NCBI GenBank assembly: GCA_040389045.1 | Contig: JAZKAT010000038.1 | Location: 1 to 51,247, forward strand | DNA length: 51,247 nucleotides | From: UBA5158 sp040389045 | GTDB lineage: Bacteria > Pseudomonadota > Gammaproteobacteria > DSM-16500 | Reading direction: 5' to 3' | In this document: piece by piece, positions 26,011 to 35,100 of the stretch | Layout of the letters: each line of letters begins with the position of its first letter | How positions within the stretch are numbered: the first letter of the stretch is position 1 | The notes under the pieces: generated by a model | Database searches by the model: none | What the model saw: the letters and a program-made list of their open reading frames with translations, nothing else | Told to the model about the DNA's origin: nothing | Program-made: the position numbers and the translations under genes

Positions 26011-27468
26011 CTAATCGTGAGAATTGATGCTCATGCCGCCAACGGTAAAAATTTTCATGGAGTTAGTGCGGCCATGCACGCCTATCAAATCACCTTTGGT
26101 AATAATGACTAAATCACCTTCGCGTAAAATATCGCGTTTTTGTAATTCAGCCACGGCGGTTTGGTTAAGCACACTACGGTCCATGTGGGTTGCGTCAAAT
26201 GGAATAGGATAAACACCACGGTACAATGCCATGCGTCGTTGGGTGGTCAGGTGACGGCTAAAACCATAAATGGGGATGCTGGATTTCACACATGACATCC
26301 ATAATGGTGTGGTGCCCGATTCGGTTAACGCGATAATGGCTTTGATATCTAAGTGATTCGCCGTGAACATGGTTGCCATGGCGATGCCTTCGTCGACAAA
26401 TTTAAAACGCGTGTCTAACTGCCGGCGGGGGATTTTTTGGTTTTGGGTTTTTTCGGCGCTCAAACAAATTCTATCCATTGCCGCCACGGCTTTGTCGGGA
26501 TATTTTCCTACCGCCGTTTCGCCAGAAAGCATTACCGCATCTGTACCATCCAGCACCGCGTTGGCGACATCCGATACTTCCGCGCGCGTTGGGATAGTGT
26601 TGTAAGTCATGGACTCCAGCATTTGCGTCGCGGTGATCACGGGTTTATTAAGTTTTTTTGCCAAATGAATAATAAGTTTTTGCGCGCCAGGTAATTCGGC
26701 GTCACCAATTTCCACGCCCAAATCACCGCGCGCCACCATGACCGCGTCCGCGGTGTGAATAATTTCTTCGATGTTGGTGATCGCTTCGGCGCGTTCAATT
26801 TTAGCGATAATGCCAGCGTTGCCGCCAGCAGCTTTCAATAATACCCGCGCTTCTTTCACATCATCCGCGTTTCTGGGAAAGGAAATCGCAATATAGTCAG
26901 CATTCAAACGTACCGCGTGTTTAATGTCTTTACGGTCTTTTTCAGTTAATGCCGCCGCGGATAAACCACCGCCCAGGCGGTTAATGCCTTTGTTATTGGA
27001 CAGTGTGCCGCCCACCGTGACTATGCAATGAATACGGTTTAATTCAACTTTTAATACTTGCATGACGAGGCGCCCATCATCCAGCAGCAAAGTATCACCG
27101 GGACGCACATCCTTAGGTAAATCTTTATAATCCAGGCTGACAATTTCTTCTGTGCCAGCGTCATTGGCAAGATCGGTGTCAAGAATAAAACTCTGGCCTT
27201 CCTCTAACTGTACTTCTTTATTTTTAAAACGCCCCACCCGAATTTTAGGGCCTTGCAAATCAATGAGGATAGCCACGGTCTTGCCGCATTCTTCTGCCAG
27301 CTTGCGCACAGAGCTAATGCGGTTTTCATGCATTTCCACCGCGCCATGGGAAAAGTTCGCGCGAAACACATCAGCGCCCGCGAGGATGGCGCGTTTTAAA
27401 ATTTCCGGATCATCTAAGGAGGGACCCAAGGTGATAACAATTTTGGTGCGGCGTAATGGCTGGCTCAT
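26011..27468 (-). CDS. pyk: Pyruvate kinase
   Basis: 485 residues, full length. Transfers phosphate from phosphoenolpyruvate to ADP, the last step of glycolysis. N-terminal KIVITLGPS and FRANFSHG, active-site KIERAEAI and MVARGDLGVEI, and TATQMLESM with the catalytic threonine/metal region are all present. The C-terminal domain (from about 355) is the usual allosteric part. Its ATG overlaps the pgk stop by 4 bases (ATGA), so the two are translationally coupled. Confidence 0.97.
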   Translation of the reverse strand: MSQPLRRTKIVITLGPSLDDPEILKRAILAGADVFRANFSHGAVEMHENRISSVRKLAEECGKTVAILIDLQGPKIRVGRFKNKEVQLEEGQSFILDTDLANDAGTEEIVSLDYKDLPKDVRPGDTLLLDDGRLVMQVLKVELNRIHCIVTVGGTLSNNKGINRLGGGLSAAALTEKDRKDIKHAVRLNADYIAISFPRNADDVKEARVLLKAAGGNAGIIAKIERAEAITNIEEIIHTADAVMVARGDLGVEIGDAELPGAQKLIIHLAKKLNKPVITATQMLESMTYNTIPTRAEVSDVANAVLDGTDAVMLSGETAVGKYPDKAVAAMDRICLSAEKTQNQKIPRRQLDTRFKFVDEGIAMATMFTANHLDIKAIIALTESGTTPLWMSCVKSSIPIYGFSRHLTTQRRMALYRGVYPIPFDATHMDRSVLNQTAVAELQKRDILREGDLVIITKGDLIGVHGRTNSMKIFTVGGMSINSHD

Positions 27469-28658
27469 GTAACCTTCTCGTCTTTGGTAGCGCGCTCTTC
27501 CAGCGCTTTAATGGCTGGTAACGTTTTACCTTCGAGAAATGAAAGAAACGCACCGCCACCAGTGGATATATAATTAATCTTGTCCGCTACTTTAAATGTT
27601 TCAATAGCAGCAAGGGTGTCACCACCGCCCGCAACAGAAAATCCGCTGCTTTGGGCGATGGCTTTTGCGATGGCTTCCGTGCCTTCTGAAAATTGTTTTA
27701 CTTCAAATGCTCCAACCGGTCCATTCCATAGGATAGTTTTAGCTTTTTTAATTAGTGCGACTGCTTTTTTAATTGTGTCAGGGCCTAAATCATAAATTCT
27801 TTCACTGTCGTCAACTTGTGAAACCAGCCGCGGTGAACTTTCCGCTTCATCCGAAAGTTTTTCCGCGACCACGACATCGGTAGGTACAACAATTTCCGAG
27901 CCGCGCTCTTTGGCACTTAATGCCATGCGTTCTGCTTCATCAATCAAGTCGGCTTCATAAAGCGATTTTCCTACCGTATAACCTTCTGCGGCAATAAAGG
28001 TATTAGCAATACCACCACCAATAATCAGCGCATCTACTTTTTTAGCTAAGGCATCTAGCAGTGCTAATTTAGTGGAAACTTTGGAACCGCCAACAATAGC
28101 GACCACCGGATGTTTGGGTTTTAGCATGATAGTAGTTAAGGCTTCCAGTTCCGATAATAAAAGTGGGCCAGCGCAAACGATGGGTGCGTAACGAATAATG
28201 CCACAGGTGGAAGCTTCGGCGCGGTGCGCGGTGGCAAAAGCATCCATCACGAAGACATCACAGAGGGCAGCCATTTTTTTGGCAAGGTGGTCGTCGTTTT
28301 CTGTTTCACCTTTGTTAAAGCGGACGTTTTCCAAGAGAACTAATTGGTTATCGCCCATGTTAAAACCATTGACCCATTTATGAATCAGTGGCACTTCCTT
28401 TTTTAACAGCAGCGATAAACGGGCGGCAATCGGCGCCAGCGAGTATTGTTCATCAAAAACCCCTTCATCGGGGCGCCCCAAATGGGACATTAACATGACT
28501 TGGGCGCCGGCTTTTAGTGCTAGTTTAACGGTAGGGAGTATGGCTTTGATGCGGATATCACTGGTTATTTCATGGTGCTTAATGGGGACATTTAAATCAA
28601 CACGGATTAAAACCTTTTTACCTTTCAGCTTAAGGTCCGACATTTTAAGAATGGCCAT
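27465..28658 (-). CDS. pgk: Phosphoglycerate kinase
   Basis: 397 residues. Makes ATP and 3-phosphoglycerate from 1,3-bisphosphoglycerate. Family motifs: VLIRVDLNVPI near 16, MSHLGRPDE near 56, DAFATAHR near 137, VAIVGGSKVSTK near 186, and the nucleotide site SVAGGGDTLAAIE near 345. AAGGAGA precedes the ATG. First gene of the minus-strand pgk-pyk-msrA operon, divergent from nhaA. Its metabolic partner gap is 22 kb away, although relatives often keep tkt-gap-pgk-pyk together. Confidence 0.97.
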   Translation of the reverse strand: MAILKMSDLKLKGKKVLIRVDLNVPIKHHEITSDIRIKAILPTVKLALKAGAQVMLMSHLGRPDEGVFDEQYSLAPIAARLSLLLKKEVPLIHKWVNGFNMGDNQLVLLENVRFNKGETENDDHLAKKMAALCDVFVMDAFATAHRAEASTCGIIRYAPIVCAGPLLLSELEALTTIMLKPKHPVVAIVGGSKVSTKLALLDALAKKVDALIIGGGIANTFIAAEGYTVGKSLYEADLIDEAERMALSAKERGSEIVVPTDVVVAEKLSDEAESSPRLVSQVDDSERIYDLGPDTIKKAVALIKKAKTILWNGPVGAFEVKQFSEGTEAIAKAIAQSSGFSVAGGGDTLAAIETFKVADKINYISTGGGAFLSFLEGKTLPAIKALEERATKDEKVT

Positions 28659-28767
28659 TTACCCAAGTCTCCTTGATTTTTACAATCGCAACTAATTGTT
28701 GAAACAGAATTTATTGCATAATAGAAGGAATTACAAGTGATCGTTTTCTTAAAATGGGAGTGTCCGG

Positions 28768-29919
28768 GTGGGAGTTGGCTGGATTAAAGATTTTTTTCAA
28801 CAGGAAGCGGCGCCCGCTATTATTTTATTCGTAATGGCTGTGGCTGCGCTTATTTTATGTAATTCCCCCTGGGATGTGGTTTATCAGCAGTTTTTGCAAC
28901 TGCCTTTAGCGGTCCATGTAGCCCACTATGTTATTGCCCAGCCCTTATTATTTTGGGTCAATGAAGGCTTGATGACTTTGTTTTTCTTAAGTGTAGGGTT
29001 GGAATTAAAACATGAGCTTATGCAGGAAGGCGGTCATTATGCTCGCCTGCTACTGCCATGTTTTGCGGCGCTTGGCGGTATGGTCATACCGGTACTGATT
29101 TACCTGCTGTTGAATTTTACCAGTAGTGAACGTTTACCGGGTTGGGCCATTCCGGTGGCCACTGACATTGCGTTTGCCCTTGGGGTGCTGGCCTTATTCG
29201 GTAAACGCGTGCCGCCAGGGTTGAGAATGTTTTTACTGACGCTGGCAATTTTTGATGATGTAGGCGCGATTATCATCATCGCGTTTTTCCATCCCGCTTC
29301 CTTGTCATTATGGTCATTCGGGTTGGCGCTGGCCGCTATCATCGTTTTGGCCTTAATGAATTATTATAAGGTGCGCAAGCTGTCACTTTATATGTTAGTG
29401 GGTTTAGTGCTCTGGCTGTGTGTTTTGAAATCGGGCATACACGCTACTGTGGCCGGCGTAGTGTTAGGGCTCATAGTCCCAGCCGGGCCAGCTGTGCGTT
29501 TGCAAAATTCTTTAAAAGCCTGGGTAAATTTTTTCATCATGCCATTGTTTGCTTTTGCTAATGCGGGGGTGGATTTGCGCGGGTTATCGCTGGATGTCAT
29601 GTTTGATTCCGTCACGCTAGGTATCATTCTGGGATTATGGTTAGGCAAACCGGTAGGCGTGGCGGGACTGTCATGGTTACTGCTGAAAGCAGGCAGACTA
29701 AGCTTACCATTGAATACGACCTGGCTTGAATTATTTGGCACGGCGGCGCTGTGTGGCATTGGTTTTACTATGAGCTTGTTTCTTGGTACGCTTGCGTTTC
29801 AGAACAGTACGCCAGTTTATTTAGCGGAAGTTAAATTAGGTGTGTTAGCGGGATCATTATTGTCCGGTATCACGGGTGCGTTGATACTGCGAAAGGCGTT
29901 TGCGAAAAGCGCTAAGTGA
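28768..29919 (+). CDS. nhaA: Na+/H+ antiporter NhaA
   Basis: 383 residues, about 12 membrane helices. Exchanges internal Na+ for external H+ across the inner membrane, serving pH and salt homeostasis. The ion-binding aspartates fall at exactly the E. coli positions: Asp133 (VATDIAFALG) and Asp163/Asp164 (FDDVGAI). The start is GTG at 28768, with GGGAG about 8 bases upstream; a nearby ATG at 28754 is out of frame. Its stop overlaps the possible start of pcs (GTGA). Confidence 0.96.
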   Translation: MGVGWIKDFFQQEAAPAIILFVMAVAALILCNSPWDVVYQQFLQLPLAVHVAHYVIAQPLLFWVNEGLMTLFFLSVGLELKHELMQEGGHYARLLLPCFAALGGMVIPVLIYLLLNFTSSERLPGWAIPVATDIAFALGVLALFGKRVPPGLRMFLLTLAIFDDVGAIIIIAFFHPASLSLWSFGLALAAIIVLALMNYYKVRKLSLYMLVGLVLWLCVLKSGIHATVAGVVLGLIVPAGPAVRLQNSLKAWVNFFIMPLFAFANAGVDLRGLSLDVMFDSVTLGIILGLWLGKPVGVAGLSWLLLKAGRLSLPLNTTWLELFGTAALCGIGFTMSLFLGTLAFQNSTPVYLAEVKLGVLAGSLLSGITGALILRKAFAKSAK

Positions 29920-30710
29920 GGCGTAATTTGAAAAATAACAACAATTTAGCGATTAGCTGGCAACGGCGCTGTCTGGGTTGGTTGATTCATGCTTTTACCG
30001 CCAGTGGCGCCTGTGTGGGTTTGCTGGCGCTGGTTGCGATTTATGAGCAGGAATTTTTATCAGCTTTCTGGTTAATGGGGACTTCTATCCTGATTGACGC
30101 AGTCGATGGCATGCTGGCGCGCCGCGTTAAAATTAAATTGGCGGTGCCGCAAATTGATGGGGCATTATTAGATAATATTGTCGATTTTTTTACCTACACT
30201 CTCGTTCCCGCATTCTTTTTATTAGTTACTAATATAGTGCCAGCGCATTGGCGTCTGGTATGTGTGATGGCAATCACGCTGTCCTCGGCTTATCAATTTA
30301 CCCAGGTCGATGCCAAAACGTCCGACCATTTCTTTAAAGGGTTCCCCAGTTATTGGAACATTGTCGTGTTTTATTTATTTTTCTGGCAAATGAATGAGTG
30401 GATTAACTTGACCATTTTAATGGTGCTGGCGATCTTAAGTTTTGTGCCGATTAAATATGTGTATCCTTCACGTCTGGATTATTTGACCCATAATCCCGTG
30501 TTACGTTTTGCCATGCTGGTGGCGACGGTGTTATGGGGTTTTGCCACGGCGGGATTATTATGGTTTTATCCTGAAACTTACGCGCCCCTGGTATTTATTT
30601 CCATGGGTTATTTAATTTTATATGTAGCAATCAGCTTATACCGCACGTTTGTACCGCTAGGCGGCGTGATCGAACCCGAATTACCCGCAATACCTTGTTG
30701 TCGACTTTAA
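29916..30710 (+). CDS. pcs: Phosphatidylcholine synthase, CDP-alcohol phosphatidyltransferase
   Basis: 264 residues, about eight membrane helices. Condenses choline with CDP-diacylglycerol to make phosphatidylcholine in one step. The CDP-alcohol motif reads DGMLAR, 12 residues, DGALLDNIVD: longer between AR and DG than the general family (usually 8), as in bacterial Pcs enzymes. Legionella also makes phosphatidylcholine this way from host choline and needs it for virulence. GTG at 29916 overlaps the nhaA stop by 4 bases; TTG at 29928, with GTGAGG 6 bases before it, is a strong alternative start. Confidence 0.85.
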   Translation: MRRNLKNNNNLAISWQRRCLGWLIHAFTASGACVGLLALVAIYEQEFLSAFWLMGTSILIDAVDGMLARRVKIKLAVPQIDGALLDNIVDFFTYTLVPAFFLLVTNIVPAHWRLVCVMAITLSSAYQFTQVDAKTSDHFFKGFPSYWNIVVFYLFFWQMNEWINLTILMVLAILSFVPIKYVYPSRLDYLTHNPVLRFAMLVATVLWGFATAGLLWFYPETYAPLVFISMGYLILYVAISLYRTFVPLGGVIEPELPAIPCCRL

Positions 30711-30775
30711 CCGCTTGACAGAACTGGCAAATCTCTTAATAATGCCCAAAATTTGAGCCAACCGCAAAGAGTGCT

Positions 30776-31702
30776 ATGAAAAAAATTTTAATCACAGGAG
30801 GGGCGGGGTTTATTGGATCGCACACGACGGATTTGTTATTGCAGTCCGGTTACAAAGTGGTGGTACTGGATAATCTCTCTACCGGCAAATTAACCAACCT
30901 CGATTTATTTAATCCGCAATTGGAATTTATTCCGGGTGATGTACTGGATTATCCTGTGTTATTGACGCAAGTGAAACGCGCTGACGCGGTATTACATTTG
31001 GCGGCATTACCCTCGGTGCCAAAATCCATAGAAGATCCTGTTCACTCTCTACAACTCAATACCCAGGGATTTTTACAAGTCTTGCAAGCAGTGCGCAATG
31101 CGCAAAAACCGGTGCGTTTAGTTTATGCGTCCAGCGCGGCGGTGTATGGCAATGCCGAAGCACTACCGTGTAGCGATGCCAGTCCCGAATTGCTCGCAGC
31201 ACCGCTATCGCCTTACGCGCTGGATAAAGGCAATAATGAGCGTTATGCCAAATTGTATGATGATTTATTTGGGATAAAGAGTCTGGCGCTGCGGTATTTT
31301 AATGTTTATGGAGCCAGGCAAGATCCAAAATCACCTTATTCCGGCGTGATCGCGAAATTTATCGAAAATTATAAAAACCAGGAAGCCATTACTATTTTAG
31401 GCGATGGCGAGCAGTCGCGAGATTTTATTTATGTGGCAGATGTGGCACGGGCGAACCTGACGGCGCTGACTAGTGAAGCGACGGGTGTGTTGAATATTGC
31501 AACCGGCGTCCCGGAGACGCTGCTGCAATTAGTAAAATATATTGAACAAGCGGGTGGTAACAGTGTGCAAACAGATTTTGGCCAGGCGCGTTCCGGTGAT
31601 ATTCGGCACTCTTACGCTTCGATTCAAAAGGCTGAGGAAAAGTTGGCGTTTCGTTATCAAACCCGATTGGACCAGGGCATAAAGCTGTTAATGTCATCTT
31701 AA
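30776..31702 (+). CDS. NAD-dependent sugar-nucleotide epimerase (GalE/WbpP-like)
   Basis: 308 residues, short-chain dehydrogenase fold. N-terminal NAD motif GGAGFIGSH (8-16), VLDNLSTG near 31, the catalytic serine in YASSAAVYG, and catalytic YALDK near 147-151. RYFNVYGARQDPKSPYSG is typical of UDP-glucose/N-acetylglucosamine 4-epimerases. Probably supplies an activated sugar for lipopolysaccharide or capsule; two heptosyltransferase genes follow. The substrate cannot be fixed from sequence. The start is ATG at 30776, preceded by a weak AAGAGTGCT ribosome site. Confidence 0.88.
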   Translation: MKKILITGGAGFIGSHTTDLLLQSGYKVVVLDNLSTGKLTNLDLFNPQLEFIPGDVLDYPVLLTQVKRADAVLHLAALPSVPKSIEDPVHSLQLNTQGFLQVLQAVRNAQKPVRLVYASSAAVYGNAEALPCSDASPELLAAPLSPYALDKGNNERYAKLYDDLFGIKSLALRYFNVYGARQDPKSPYSGVIAKFIENYKNQEAITILGDGEQSRDFIYVADVARANLTALTSEATGVLNIATGVPETLLQLVKYIEQAGGNSVQTDFGQARSGDIRHSYASIQKAEEKLAFRYQTRLDQGIKLLMSS

Positions 31703-31744
31703 AAAAGGGTAAAATGTCCCCCAACGCTAATTTTGGAAAATGTC

Positions 31745-31945
31745 ATGCAGGAAATTGTTAATAAACAAGCGTGTACCAAACACCGCTACGAAGTTACCGC
31801 GGCGGATTTGCCATTGTCTTGCCCGATGAATGACATGCGTGTATGGGATGCGCATCCGCGCGTTTATTTACCCATAGAAGCGACAGGCCGGGTAGTTTGT
31901 CCCTACTGTGAAGCGGAATATATTTTGAAAGTAGATGGTGGGTAA
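31745..31945 (+). CDS. Small zinc-finger protein, zf-CHCC family
   Basis: 66 residues. The pattern C..H ... HPRVYLPIEATGRVVCPYC with two final cysteines is the zf-CHCC fold, related to the NDUFS6 subunit of complex I. Bacterial homologues are small soluble proteins of unclear role, often next to waaF or heptosyltransferase genes in Legionella-type genomes. ATG at 31745 has GGAA 7 bases upstream and is preferred to the in-frame TTG at 31733. Its stop overlaps the waaF start (TAATG). Confidence 0.88.
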   Translation: MQEIVNKQACTKHRYEVTAADLPLSCPMNDMRVWDAHPRVYLPIEATGRVVCPYCEAEYILKVDGG

Positions 31946-32973
31946 TGAGCGATAAAATTTTAATGGTGGGGCCAGCCTGGGTAGGTGATATGGTCATGGC
32001 CCAGAGTTTATTTAAACTCATCAAAAAAAACCGTCCGGAAGCGCTGATCGATGTGTTAGCACCGGCCTGGAGTTTGCCGCTGCTGACTCGTATGCCGGAA
32101 GTCAATTCAGGCATTATCATGCCGTTGACGCATGGACAATTCAATTTGCGTGAACGTTATCAGCTGGGCAAAAGTTTACGTGCCGCGCGCTATGATCAAG
32201 CTATTTTATTGCCGAATTCTTTCAAGTCCGCGCTCATTCCATTGTTTGCTAATATTCCCAAGCGCACCGGTTGGCGCGGTGAAATGCGTTTTGGGGTGTT
32301 GAATGATTTACGTCATCTGGATAAAAAGCATTATCAACTGATGATAGAACGCTTCATGGCTTTAGGTTTGTCTGCCAGCACGGATTTAAAAAATGTTTAT
32401 CCCAACGGTGATTATCCACTGCCTGCTCTAGATTTTTCGGTAGCGAGTCAGGATGCCGCGCTGGATAAGCATCAGTTGATACGTTCGCCACGACCCATAT
32501 TGGCATTATGCCCCGGCGCGGAATTTGGCCCGGCAAAACGCTGGCCCGAAGAATATTACGCCATGGTTGCCAATGCAAAATTAGCCGAAGGCTGGAAAGT
32601 CTGGATCTTAGGTTCACCGAAAGATAATATCGCCGCTGAAAAAATTATGGCGTTAACCGATCAACGTTGCGTTAATTTAACGGGCCGCACGAGTCTGGTG
32701 GAAGCAATTGATTTGTTATCGCTGGCGTATGCGGTTGTGAGTAATGACTCAGGCTTAATGCATATTGCCGCTGCCTTGAATAAACCGCTGGTGGCGATTT
32801 ACGGCCCGACGAGCACAACCTTCACCCCGCCGTTGCATAAGCAGGCGAAAGTGCTGCAGTTGGAGTTAGCTTGCCAGCCTTGTTTTCAGCGTGAATGTCC
32901 GCTCAAGCATCAACGTTGCATGCGTGATTTGCAACCGTCGCAAGTGTTAAGCGTACTTAATGAGTTTGCCTGA
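31945..32973 (+). CDS. waaF: ADP-heptose--LPS heptosyltransferase II
   Basis: 342 residues, GT9 family, GT-B fold, inner-membrane associated. Adds the second heptose of the lipopolysaccharide inner core. N-terminal ILMVGPAWVGDMVMAQSLF, middle LCPGAEFGPAKRWP, and C-terminal SNDSGLMHIAAALNKPLVAIYG bind ADP-heptose. A cluster of four cysteines (CQPCFQRECPLKHQRC) lies near the end, as usual in WaaF. The gene is coupled at both ends by 1-base overlaps (TAATG, TGATG) to the zinc-finger gene and waaC. Confidence 0.95.
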   Translation: MSDKILMVGPAWVGDMVMAQSLFKLIKKNRPEALIDVLAPAWSLPLLTRMPEVNSGIIMPLTHGQFNLRERYQLGKSLRAARYDQAILLPNSFKSALIPLFANIPKRTGWRGEMRFGVLNDLRHLDKKHYQLMIERFMALGLSASTDLKNVYPNGDYPLPALDFSVASQDAALDKHQLIRSPRPILALCPGAEFGPAKRWPEEYYAMVANAKLAEGWKVWILGSPKDNIAAEKIMALTDQRCVNLTGRTSLVEAIDLLSLAYAVVSNDSGLMHIAAALNKPLVAIYGPTSTTFTPPLHKQAKVLQLELACQPCFQRECPLKHQRCMRDLQPSQVLSVLNEFA

Positions 32974-34016
32974 TGCGTGTATTAATCGTCAAAACTTCTT
33001 CGATGGGCGATGTCATTCATACCTTGCCCGCGTTAACTGACGCAGGTAATGCGCTTCCTGATATCACTTTTGATTGGGTGGTCGAAGAAAATTTCGCGGA
33101 AATTCCCGCCTGGCACCCACGGGTAAAAAAAGTGATTCCCATTGCGTGGCGCCGTTGGCGCAAACAATTATTGACGCCAGCGACCCGCGAGGCTTTCCAA
33201 AAATTTCGGGAAAATTTGCGCGCTGAAAAATATGATTTAATCATTGATGCGCAAGGCTTGGTAAAAAGCGCATTGTGCGCGACGCTGGCGCGTGGCTTGC
33301 GTGCCGGGCCCAATTGGCAATCGGCGCGTGAATCATTGGCTGCTTTATTTTATCGCCGCAAGCTGGAAGTTAATTTCCAGCAGCATGCCATCATCCGTAT
33401 GCGCCTCTTGTTCAGTCAAGCTTTAGGATATGAGTTGCCAGCTAGCGTGCCGGATTATGGCATTGATCGCCAAAAATTATTATTGGCGGAAAGCGCGCCG
33501 CAAGCGCCATACCTGGTTTTTTTACATGGCACGACGTGGGCGACCAAGCACTGGCCTGAAGAATATTGGTTACAGTTGACCCAAATAGCAAATCAACATG
33601 GTTACCACGTGAAGCTGCCCTGGGGCAATGCGAGTGAACATGAGCGTGCATTACGTATCGCCGCGCAAGCCAGTGATGCAGAAGTATTGCCACGTCAGGA
33701 TTTGCAAGGCATGGCAAAAATCCTGGCTGGCGCGCGCGCGGTAGCTGCGGTGGATACGGGGTTGGGACATTTGACGGCGGCACTGAATGTACCGGCGGTT
33801 TCTTTATATGGACCTACCGATCCATTATTAACGGGAGCGTTAGGTGAGTTGCAATTGCATCTTGCCGCACAATTTCCTTGTGCGCCGTGTTTTAGCAAGG
33901 TTTGCACTTATGACGGTAATCTGCCTTCCGATTTAAAGTCTTCGCCTTTATATCCAGCTTGTCTAGTAACACTGACCCCGGCAAGGGTTTGGGGTTCACT
34001 GACTACATTATTATAA
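32973..34016 (+). CDS. waaC: LPS heptosyltransferase I
   Basis: 347 residues, GT9 family. Adds the first heptose to Kdo2-lipid A. The N-terminus VLIVKTSSMGDVIHTLPAL carries the conserved catalytic aspartate region, HGTTWATKHWP binds nucleotide sugar, and VDTGLGHLTAALNVPAVSLYGPT is the GT9 signature. The C-terminus (YPACLVTLTPARVWGSL) is conserved in the family, so the gene truly reaches 34016. Its last 109 bases run antisense to the end of the lipoprotein gene at 33908-34933. Confidence 0.95.
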   Translation: MRVLIVKTSSMGDVIHTLPALTDAGNALPDITFDWVVEENFAEIPAWHPRVKKVIPIAWRRWRKQLLTPATREAFQKFRENLRAEKYDLIIDAQGLVKSALCATLARGLRAGPNWQSARESLAALFYRRKLEVNFQQHAIIRMRLLFSQALGYELPASVPDYGIDRQKLLLAESAPQAPYLVFLHGTTWATKHWPEEYWLQLTQIANQHGYHVKLPWGNASEHERALRIAAQASDAEVLPRQDLQGMAKILAGARAVAAVDTGLGHLTAALNVPAVSLYGPTDPLLTGALGELQLHLAAQFPCAPCFSKVCTYDGNLPSDLKSSPLYPACLVTLTPARVWGSLTTLL

Positions 34017-34933
34017 CTAGCACCGTTTTCAGCATATTGGTCTTTAACGGGTGGCGGCACATTTCCCTGAATAGTGGTGGAATCGCCAGTGATTTGCCCG
34101 GTAGGACGCAGCGTCGTCGATTCTGTCATATGATCATCTGAGAATGCGTAAGCATATTTTGCATAAAGATCGGGGTTCATGGTGGCTGGGTTTTCGGGTG
34201 AACTGTCACCGATATTGGTGAATTCTTTGAAATGCTTTTTATTTTGCTGGTCCCAATGCAGAACGGCATTGCTGGGCGAAGCCACAATTTGAATGCGGCT
34301 ATTGGTGCGTATGCCTTTAATATGGATAATATTCGCTATAGGAAAATTATCACCATAACCAATGTAAATTAACCGGCGTATACCTTTTGGCGTCAGCGGA
34401 TTATTGCGGAAGCTTCCAGCATTAGTAATCCCATGCGCCCATAAATACGAGGCGATTTGCGCGGCGCGGCATTCTGACATCCGGCGTTCAAAACGTTCTG
34501 TCCAGGAACCACTGGTATTACCCGAGATAAATAGATTATGCCCATTATAGCGGTTCAAGACGCTGACCAGACTATTCAATATAGGTTCGGCGCTAGGGAG
34601 GAAGTCGTCGGTATTGGCATCAAATAGACTGTCGGTGGGAATATCAATAATGACATAATCCCCCAGGGCATACACTTTACCACCCGCTTCTAAAATGCCA
34701 GCGGCGGAAAAACGTAAGGTCGTCATGTAGTACCCAAGTCCCGCGCCCGCAATACCAGCCACCGCAATAGTGGGTTTGCTCGCGCCAAACAGCGCTGCGA
34801 TACCTGCGCCACCAACACCGCCAATAGCAGTGCCTACGATGTTTCCGGTAGGTGGGTCTGTATCGGTCATAGGAGCGCACCCTGTAATTAGCAACAGGGT
34901 GCATAAAAAGAAAGTTTTAATTCGATGTTCCAT
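33908..34933 (-). CDS. OmpA-family lipoprotein
   Basis: 341 residues. Signal peptide with lipobox LITGC (lipidated Cys19), followed by a glycine-zipper stretch at about 36-70 (GTAIGGVGGAGIAALFG). An OmpA-like peptidoglycan-binding domain spans about 95-220 (DSLFDANTDDFLPSAEP, then RMSECRAAQIASYLWAHGI). It probably links outer membrane to cell wall. The last ~120 residues are a polar tail; its final 35 codons plus the stop overlap waaC antisense. Dot/Icm systems contain OmpA-like lipoproteins (IcmN/DotK), but this is longer and not in a dot/icm cluster, so that identity is not claimed. A TATAAT-like -10 lies at 34975-34980 on this strand. Confidence 0.85.
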   Translation of the reverse strand: MEHRIKTFFLCTLLLITGCAPMTDTDPPTGNIVGTAIGGVGGAGIAALFGASKPTIAVAGIAGAGLGYYMTTLRFSAAGILEAGGKVYALGDYVIIDIPTDSLFDANTDDFLPSAEPILNSLVSVLNRYNGHNLFISGNTSGSWTERFERRMSECRAAQIASYLWAHGITNAGSFRNNPLTPKGIRRLIYIGYGDNFPIANIIHIKGIRTNSRIQIVASPSNAVLHWDQQNKKHFKEFTNIGDSSPENPATMNPDLYAKYAYAFSDDHMTESTTLRPTGQITGDSTTIQGNVPPPVKDQYAENGASYNNVVSEPQTLAGVSVTRQAGYKGEDFKSEGRLPS

Positions 34934-34986
34934 GTTATTTTCCTTAGCAATAATCCTTGGCTAAGTTCAAAAGAATTATAACGGGA

Positions 34987-35018
34987 TTGACACGAAAAGA
35001 TACTTAATTTTTTAGACT
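34987..35018 (+). promoter_or_regulatory. Candidate promoter for the ABC transporter gene
   Basis: A perfect -35 TTGACA at 34987-34992 is followed by only imperfect -10 candidates (TTTAGA at 35011 with 18-base spacing, TAGACT at 35013 with 20). The start codon is at 35101. The intergenic stretch is divergent with the lipoprotein gene. Confidence 0.3.
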
Positions 35019-35100
35019 ATTGCCCGGCTGTTTGTCCAAAAGTAGTAAATCGCTGATTGTTTATGTACTATTAATAAAATAAAAACGGAGCTGCAGCGAC

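Noticed and set aside
28754..28770. ATG at 28754 as the nhaA start
   Set aside because: It is out of frame with the NhaA sequence; GTG at 28768 gives the family N-terminus and exact E. coli numbering of the aspartates.
33908..34933. IcmN/DotK subunit of a Dot/Icm secretion system
   Set aside because: Only the lipobox and OmpA-like domain agree; it is much longer and no other dot/icm gene is present in the window.
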